Positions 58,129 to 64,000 of a stretch of 64,000 nt of DNA are shown here, piece by piece (position 1 is the stretch's first letter; each line of letters begins with the position of its first letter). Below the pieces are notes generated by a model. The model ran no database searches and was not told the origin of the DNA. It saw only the letters and a program-made list of their open reading frames with translations. A program made the position numbers and the translations under genes. Location of the stretch: NCBI GenBank assembly GCA_032988165.1, contig JANTQF010000066.1, positions 62,001-126,000 of the forward strand, written 5' to 3'. The stretch comes from Emmonsiellopsis sp. PD_33 (lineage: Eukaryota; Ascomycota; Eurotiomycetes; Onygenales; Ajellomycetaceae).

Positions 58129-61100
58129 ATGTCCACCCTGGCTGGGACAAGCAGTCCAGGGAGTCCATGGCAGGTCGCATATGATCGATTGAACCCAGAG
58201 TTAAAAGCTAGCCTTGTTACCAGTAGTTTAACAGGAAGCAGGCTTAATGTTTTGAGCGCGGTGCTTGACGAGGCCGAAAGGAAGAAGAAGCTGTGCCTTC
58301 AGAAGCGCTGGAAGATCCGCCTTCACGGGCAAACAATTATTCTCAGAGATGTTTTCGACAAGATTATTGTTTGGGTGAACGAATACAAATCAATTGGGGA
58401 TGTTGCGATGCAATATGACGCCCACATAGCAGCTCTACCTTGGGCGGGAGTGCGTTTCTTGCTACAAGTAAGTAATGTGACGATAAGTGGGACTTAAACC
58501 ATCGCTGACTATTGCAGGCTGCCCTGAATGACCATCACTGCTTCGAATCTACAATCCATGGACTGGAATCAGTGTCTCTTATGATCACTCGCTATGCAGC
58601 CTTTGAGGCCCTCTACATGCGGAGAGGCTCGCTAGTCTCCTCTGAACTGCAAACCAAGCTGATCGGATTATACACGAAGATCCTCATCTTCCTTGCAAAC
58701 GGGGTGAAGTATTTCAGTCAATCTGCGGCAGGTACGTGGTATCGAGGACCTATATTGTGGCTCACCCCAAAATACATCCTCTAGGTACTAATAGCAAGTT
58801 AACGATTGTAGTGCGCATGTTGAAAAGTGTCTTCCAATCGACACAAGACAATGAATTAAGGGAGATCGCGGAGGATGATAAAGAAGTTGGAAATCTTGCC
58901 CGGATTTTTGATACCCAGGTGCAGCAGGATATCCATTCTGAGGTGGAAAGGGTTCGACAAATTCTGGAAACCCTGCAAAGTCCAATCACACGCTCGGTTG
59001 ATGCATCAACGGTATATGCAAAGACAATGAAGGAGCAACAATTCCAAGACCTTCTGAAATGGCTTTCGCCTGTTCCATTTTCTCATCATCATGCCAGGCA
59101 TTCGGGCGAACGGCTCCGAGACTCTACAGGTTGGTTGCTTGGTCACCCACAATACGCGTCTTGGAAGGCGTCCAGCTCGTCCTCACTGCTGCTGTTACAC
59201 GGAGTTCCTGGGTGTGGAAAGACGAGTTTGGTCTCCGCGGTAGTTGACGCCTTTCTTGACGAGAAAAACAAAAATCCCCTTGCAGCACCCGTGATGTACT
59301 TCTACTGTGGGGATAGCAGGGTCGGAAGAGGTCGAGCTGATCCTGACGAGATCATGCGGAGTCTGATTCGACAGCTCGCTGTCATTGACAAAACCGAGCA
59401 TAAAGTTCATGAGGAGATACAAATTGATTATGAAAGGAGGGAAGCCTTAGCAAAGCTAGATGGCTTTGAAGTGCCCTGGCTGCGGAGTTCCGACTGTGCT
59501 GATTTGATCCTCAAAATACTTGGTAACAACCCAGCGACAATCGTGATAGATGGGGTGGACGAAGTTGAGCAGCACAGGCGGCATACACTGCTCGAATCTT
59601 TAATCCGGGTTAGAGACGAGTCTTCGAGTGTCATCAAGATCTTTCTTTCCAGCCGAGACGACAGCAACATATTTGCGCGTTTGCCAGATGCAGTAATGCT
59701 GCGCGTTCAAGAAACAAACACGCGTCAAGATATGGAACTATTTGTGAAGTACCGTGTGTCTACTGCAATTAAAAACCGAAATCTTCTCGATGGCAATGTG
59801 CCGCCAAGTCTGGAGGATGGCTTGGTGAAGTTCCTGTTGGACCGGGCGGGTGAGATGTGAGAAGATTCCACCCATATTCACATATCCGTATGCTAACTTA
59901 GACGCTAGGTTCTTGTGGGTTCACCTCCAGATGGAAAGATTATGTGAACTTAAGTCAAGGAGCAGCGTCTCAGAAGCGATGCAAGAGCGGTCGAAAGTTA
60001 CCACCGCGACTTTAGACTATCTCTATCGCGAGGTGCTAGACGATATGTCCACCAAGGACTCGGTCGTTTGCGACATTTCAAAGAGAGCATTCTCATGGCT
60101 GATGTGTATGCGTGAACCGCTGTCTTCTGCTGCATTTTTTTGACTGCTGTGGCTACGTCTAGATCAGTCAAGCCACTGGATTTGACGCTGCCGGAGCTTT
60201 TCTCCATATGTTCCAATCTACTCGTCCTAGATTCGAACTTAGATACGGTCCGCTTTGCTCACTCGTCTTTCAAAGAGTTCCTGGAGGCGAGGCCAGAGTT
60301 CGACATAGTCCGTGCTCACGGTGTGGCTGCGATAAGCTGCCTCGATATTTGCATTCACCAGCCTTCCACTGACTTGGGGAATGAACTACACCCAGAGAGA
60401 GAATTCGGACTCTATGCCGCATTGTACTGGCCTACTCATTGTAGTGAAGCCACTGTGAATGGGGTACAAGATAGTGATCTAAATTTCAAGCTGACAGAAT
60501 TCGCTTTCTACGATGATGAAACGAGCCTGCCATTCCTGGCGTGGTTAGACGCCGCACAGCGGGCGGCTGATCTGTTGGCCAATGGTCATGTGTTGAAGAA
60601 GGAGCTGAATGCCGTTATTAGTTCGACCATGTCACCGCTCTTCACAGCCTGTGTATACGGACTTGAGAGCTTGTTCCAGGTTGTCGCTAATAGAGACGAC
60701 TTTGACAAAGATCTGAGGAACTCTCTTGACCATACCGGACTTTACCTTGCCGCAGCATTTGGCCGACATAAGATTGTCCATGATCTTCTCGAACGAGGTG
60801 CGGATATGAATATCCAATGTGGAAAGCACAGAAATGCCCTGAATGCCGCCGCCTTTGGTGGACATCTCGCAGTCGTCCAGCACCTACTGCGCCGTATGCC
60901 TCTCACACAATCGCCAAGTGCCCTTGAGTCAGCGCTCGATGTCTCCTTTCTGGCAGGGCAGGAACATATTGCAAAGGTGCTGTTAGTGGACGGCATCAAG
61001 ATAACTTGTCAGGATGACTATGACAAAGTTTACGCAGCTGCCGCCCAAGCTGGCTTTTCTGAGGTCTTGCAATATCTGACAAAATGCTTTCCTTCTTTTT

Positions 61101-64000
61101 GCAACACAAAGTCACCCTCTTCCAAGACCCTGGAGGCGGCAATCAGCAGGGGCCAACTGGCATTTCTCAGCAGTCACATTAAGCCAGGATTGCTGATAGA
61201 CCATCCGGTAGCGACTGCAGCACTTTACGGTCAAACTGAGATAGCCTTACTATTCTTGAATGAGAGGTTTGGTACTGAGGAAGAGGGTCCATTTGGCACT
61301 CCGCTCCGCACAGCCTGTTTAATGGGCCATGAACCCGTGGCTCGAATGCTGCTCGAACGAGGTGCCAATGTCAATGCCAGCGGGACGCTTGGTGACGCAC
61401 TTCAAGCTGCTGCAATGAAAGGTCATCTATCTATTACCAACCTCCTATTACAATACAAGGCAGATGTCAATAGCAATGGTGGCTACTATGGCACTGCCCT
61501 CCAAGCAGCTGCATACCGTGGTCATTACGAGGTGGCAAAAACACTGATTGACTCCGGTTCTTGGATTGAATGCGGTGGACGATACAAGGACGCTTTTCAT
61601 GCTGCTGCTGAAGCAGGCCAGGAGAGTATCGTTGGTATCTTTCTCGACAAAGGCTACCGTTTCCATAAGGTTGCGAACTATAAAACTTACTGTTTTATAG
61701 ACCCAAGCTTGGTTTCTGTTCTTCCCTACCGAAATCTACTAGGGGAAGCATGGCGAGGTGAACGCAAGCCCCTCGGAGGTGATTTGACACCTGATTCCAC
61801 ACTTTCCCTGGTTTTCCCTATATCGAATTTTCACGATATTTTCAAGGAGGCACAAGGAACGGTAATCCCGGAAACCCACGAATTACAAGCACCTTATCAA
61901 CGCCAGAGAAGGTCTCTCTTCTCTATGCATGCTTTGGCGGCCGCAGCAGCAAGGGGTCATGGAAAAGTGGTTCAGCACATTCTCGAAAGAGGGAAAATGT
62001 TAGGAGTCGATAACGGCCATGTTGGTGAAGCTCTCTGCGCGGCATCCAAGAACGGTGACGATGCAATTGTCGAGCTCATAATATCGGCTGAGGTTGACCT
62101 GCAGCAGTGGTATATTGAAAATGCCCTGGAGCATGCAGCAGAGCGTGGACACATGGTCGTTCTTGAACGTCTGCTCAAATACGTAGAAACCAGGGGACTA
62201 GAAGACCGTCACGTAAGTCCTCTATTTTTGTTTCGCGTGAGGGATATCATTGCTAATGATACTAAGATTAAGGGCTCATCCAGTCTTACGTACCGCTTGT
62301 CGGTCGTTCTAGCTGGATGTCGTGGCAACCAACCGGCTATTGTTACCCGAGGTTTGCAACTAGTACCTGACACTGAGAGGCAGGAGATGCGAGGCACTGC
62401 ACTGCAAGAGGCATGCATATCCAACAGCATGAACGTTATCGACGTTTTGTTTTACGACTGGCACGTCGTTGAGCCCGACGTCCTTCGTCAGGCATATCAA
62501 GCAGCCGTCAAACATGGCTCGAAGTCGGCACTGGTGCGTCTCGTCGAAAAAGACCATGATAAATGCCTCCACTTCGATTGTAATCCCGGGGCATTCGTAT
62601 TAGCAGTGATGCAAGGACACACGGAGATAGTACAATACTTCGCTGAGCACGGCATTCCGAGTTGGAACCCTGATATTACCAACAAGACATTTGTGGAAGC
62701 TGCGTACAAGGGGTACCTCGACATTATGAAACTGCTAATCTCAGTCTTAAAAAAATGCGAATCATACCGCACCATACTGGACGAGGCTCTGAATGGAGCA
62801 TGCGCGGCTGGCCACAGGGCAGTAGCTGAGTACTTAACCCTTGCCGGGGCAAACGTGAATGCCTCAGTGGGCGTAATGCCGAAGTTTTGCGGCTGGACAG
62901 ATGTTGGTTATCGAATGGACCCCACGAGTCTGGGGTCTAGGACCCCTCTACAAGCATGTCTACAGGCAATCACAGAGTGGAGTCGCAAGAACTACCCTGA
63001 TTCCAGCAGCACAGCGCGAATTTTCAGGCAAAACAGAGATGGTGTGGTTATGAGACAGGAGTCAATTATCAAGCTTCTCCTTGAAAATGGTGCTAATGTC
63101 AATTTGTTCGCTGAGGGTGAAATGACTCCATTGCACAGCGCTGTATTGAACTGTACAGAGGAAATTGTCCGAGCAATGATAGAACGCGGTGCTAACGTCC
63201 ACGCCCTGGTTCCCAAATATGGTACACCGCTTCAATGTGCTGCCTCGAGAGAAGTTGAATCACTGCGGATCGTGAGAGTACTGCTTGATGCTGGTGCCGA
63301 AACTACAGACGAGGACAGTCGGGAGAGACCATCAAATTCGATCCTCAACGCAGCATTGTCGAATTTCGGCGCTAATGATGGCTACTTCATTCAAGCTGAT
63401 TCGCTTCAAGAAGTTTTGACGACTGGCCCAGGAGGCGTCATCAAGCTCATTTTGCAGTCTCGGCAAGAGCTCCAGGCCAATGATAAGCGGTTCAGTCTTG
63501 TCCTGCAAATGGCCGCTGCCGCAGGTGATGAAGACTTCGTCCAGCTCCTGATTGACAGAAAGGTTGATGTTAATCTGTCCGGACATCATTTCGGCAACGC
63601 GCTTCAGGCTGCTGCTAGGTTTGGACATCTAAACTGTGTACACCAATTACTGGAAGCCGGTGCCGACGTGAACATGGTCGGAGGATCTCACGAGACGCCT
63701 CTTCGAGCGGCTGTCGGGGGAACGCACTCAGAAGTTGTTCGCGCCCTGTTAAACCAAGGGGCTGATGTCAATCTATGTAGCGATCCTAATACGTCGTTGA
63801 CAGCTATACAGCTAGCTGTGCAGTCCAAAAGCCTTGACATCGCCAGACTGTTGATTAGTGCTGGGGCACAAATAGGACCTGTGTCACCAATTCAGAGTCA
63901 TGTCTCTTATTACGAACAGCCTCTAATCACAGCTTGTGGCCACGGGAATGTTGAAATGGTAGAGGTCCTCCTTTCCAGTGGTGCAGATGTCAACATCAGT
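58129..64000 (+). CDS. NACHT-ankyrin STAND protein (fungal NLR type), frame break inside, 3' end beyond the window
   Basis: Exons 58129-58467, 58518-58731, 58812-59849 and 59902 onward join in phase. Residues 1-190 form a helical N-terminal domain common in fungal STAND proteins (ALPWAGVRFLLQ). The NACHT NTPase has Walker A GVPGCGKT (about 314-321) and Walker B TIVIDGVDE (about 427-435). The winged-helix-like part follows (FLWVHLQMERLCEL). Then many ankyrin repeats run from about 60725 to the edge (for example LLERGADMNIQ, MLLERGANVNAS, LLLENGANVNL). The frame is broken at 60135-60141: seven T where five or eight would continue FLTAVATSRSVKPL. A 59-nt GT-AG removal at 60104-60162 would also restore frame, but it would delete the conserved WLMCMREPLSSAAF. 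A second optional in-frame intron is 62213-62266. Such proteins act in non-self recognition and programmed cell death in fungi. Confidence 0.85.

Overview
The window is nuclear DNA of a filamentous ascomycete (Pezizomycotina). Short GT-AG introns (about 50-110 bp) interrupt most genes. The gene set is fungal: BST1, IRC3, RRN5, an RSC8/SWI3 subunit, CTF18, DUF3669, laccase, and a NACHT-ankyrin STAND protein. Retrotransposons lie in AT-rich, CpG-empty blocks between gene blocks of normal composition. CpG-directed decay of repeats is known from Onygenales such as Coccidioides, so a Eurotiomycete is my best guess. The species cannot be fixed from the sequence alone.

Layout. 1-941: 5' part of a DUF3669 gene on the minus strand, cut by the window edge. 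1382-7046: a complete but dead Ty1/copia element (177-bp LTRs, TSD ttcta). 7047-8857: normal-composition DNA with broken gene pieces, including an SNF2-helicase-like fragment. 8858-15105: a second dead Ty1/copia element in the opposite orientation (290-bp LTRs, TSD atttt), with a ~640-bp minisatellite in its gag region. 15106-18400: relic genes (DUF3716-like) and one small orphan ORF. 18417-21390: two orphan low-complexity proteins. 22145-23965: an anion:cation symporter of the MFS. 23966-27310: no gene that I can support. 27311-35072: three secreted enzymes, a laccase-type multicopper oxidase, a CE1-type esterase and a GH93/BNR-type glycosidase. 36660-37487: an atypical SDR.

38700-54256 is a compact housekeeping block: BST1 (ER GPI inositol deacylase), IRC3 (mitochondrial helicase), RRN5 (Pol I initiation), RSC8/SWI3 (chromatin remodelling) and CTF18 (alternative RFC clamp loader). 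IRC3/RRN5 and RSC8/CTF18 are divergent pairs sharing short promoters. 55112-57254 holds a cupin and an acetoacetate-decarboxylase-like protein. From 58129 to the right edge runs a large NACHT-ankyrin protein of the fungal NLR type. A T7 tract breaks its frame just after the NTPase domain.

The most unusual signals are: mirrored CA/TG differences between sister LTRs, which reveal lost CpGs; the Pro-Tyr-His-type minisatellite in a copia gag; the frame break or alternative 59-nt intron in the NLR; an 18-bp coding repeat in an orphan protein with an N-terminal Cys cluster; and a 155-bp hairpin element upstream of the GH93 gene. I did not find a clearly new multi-gene system.
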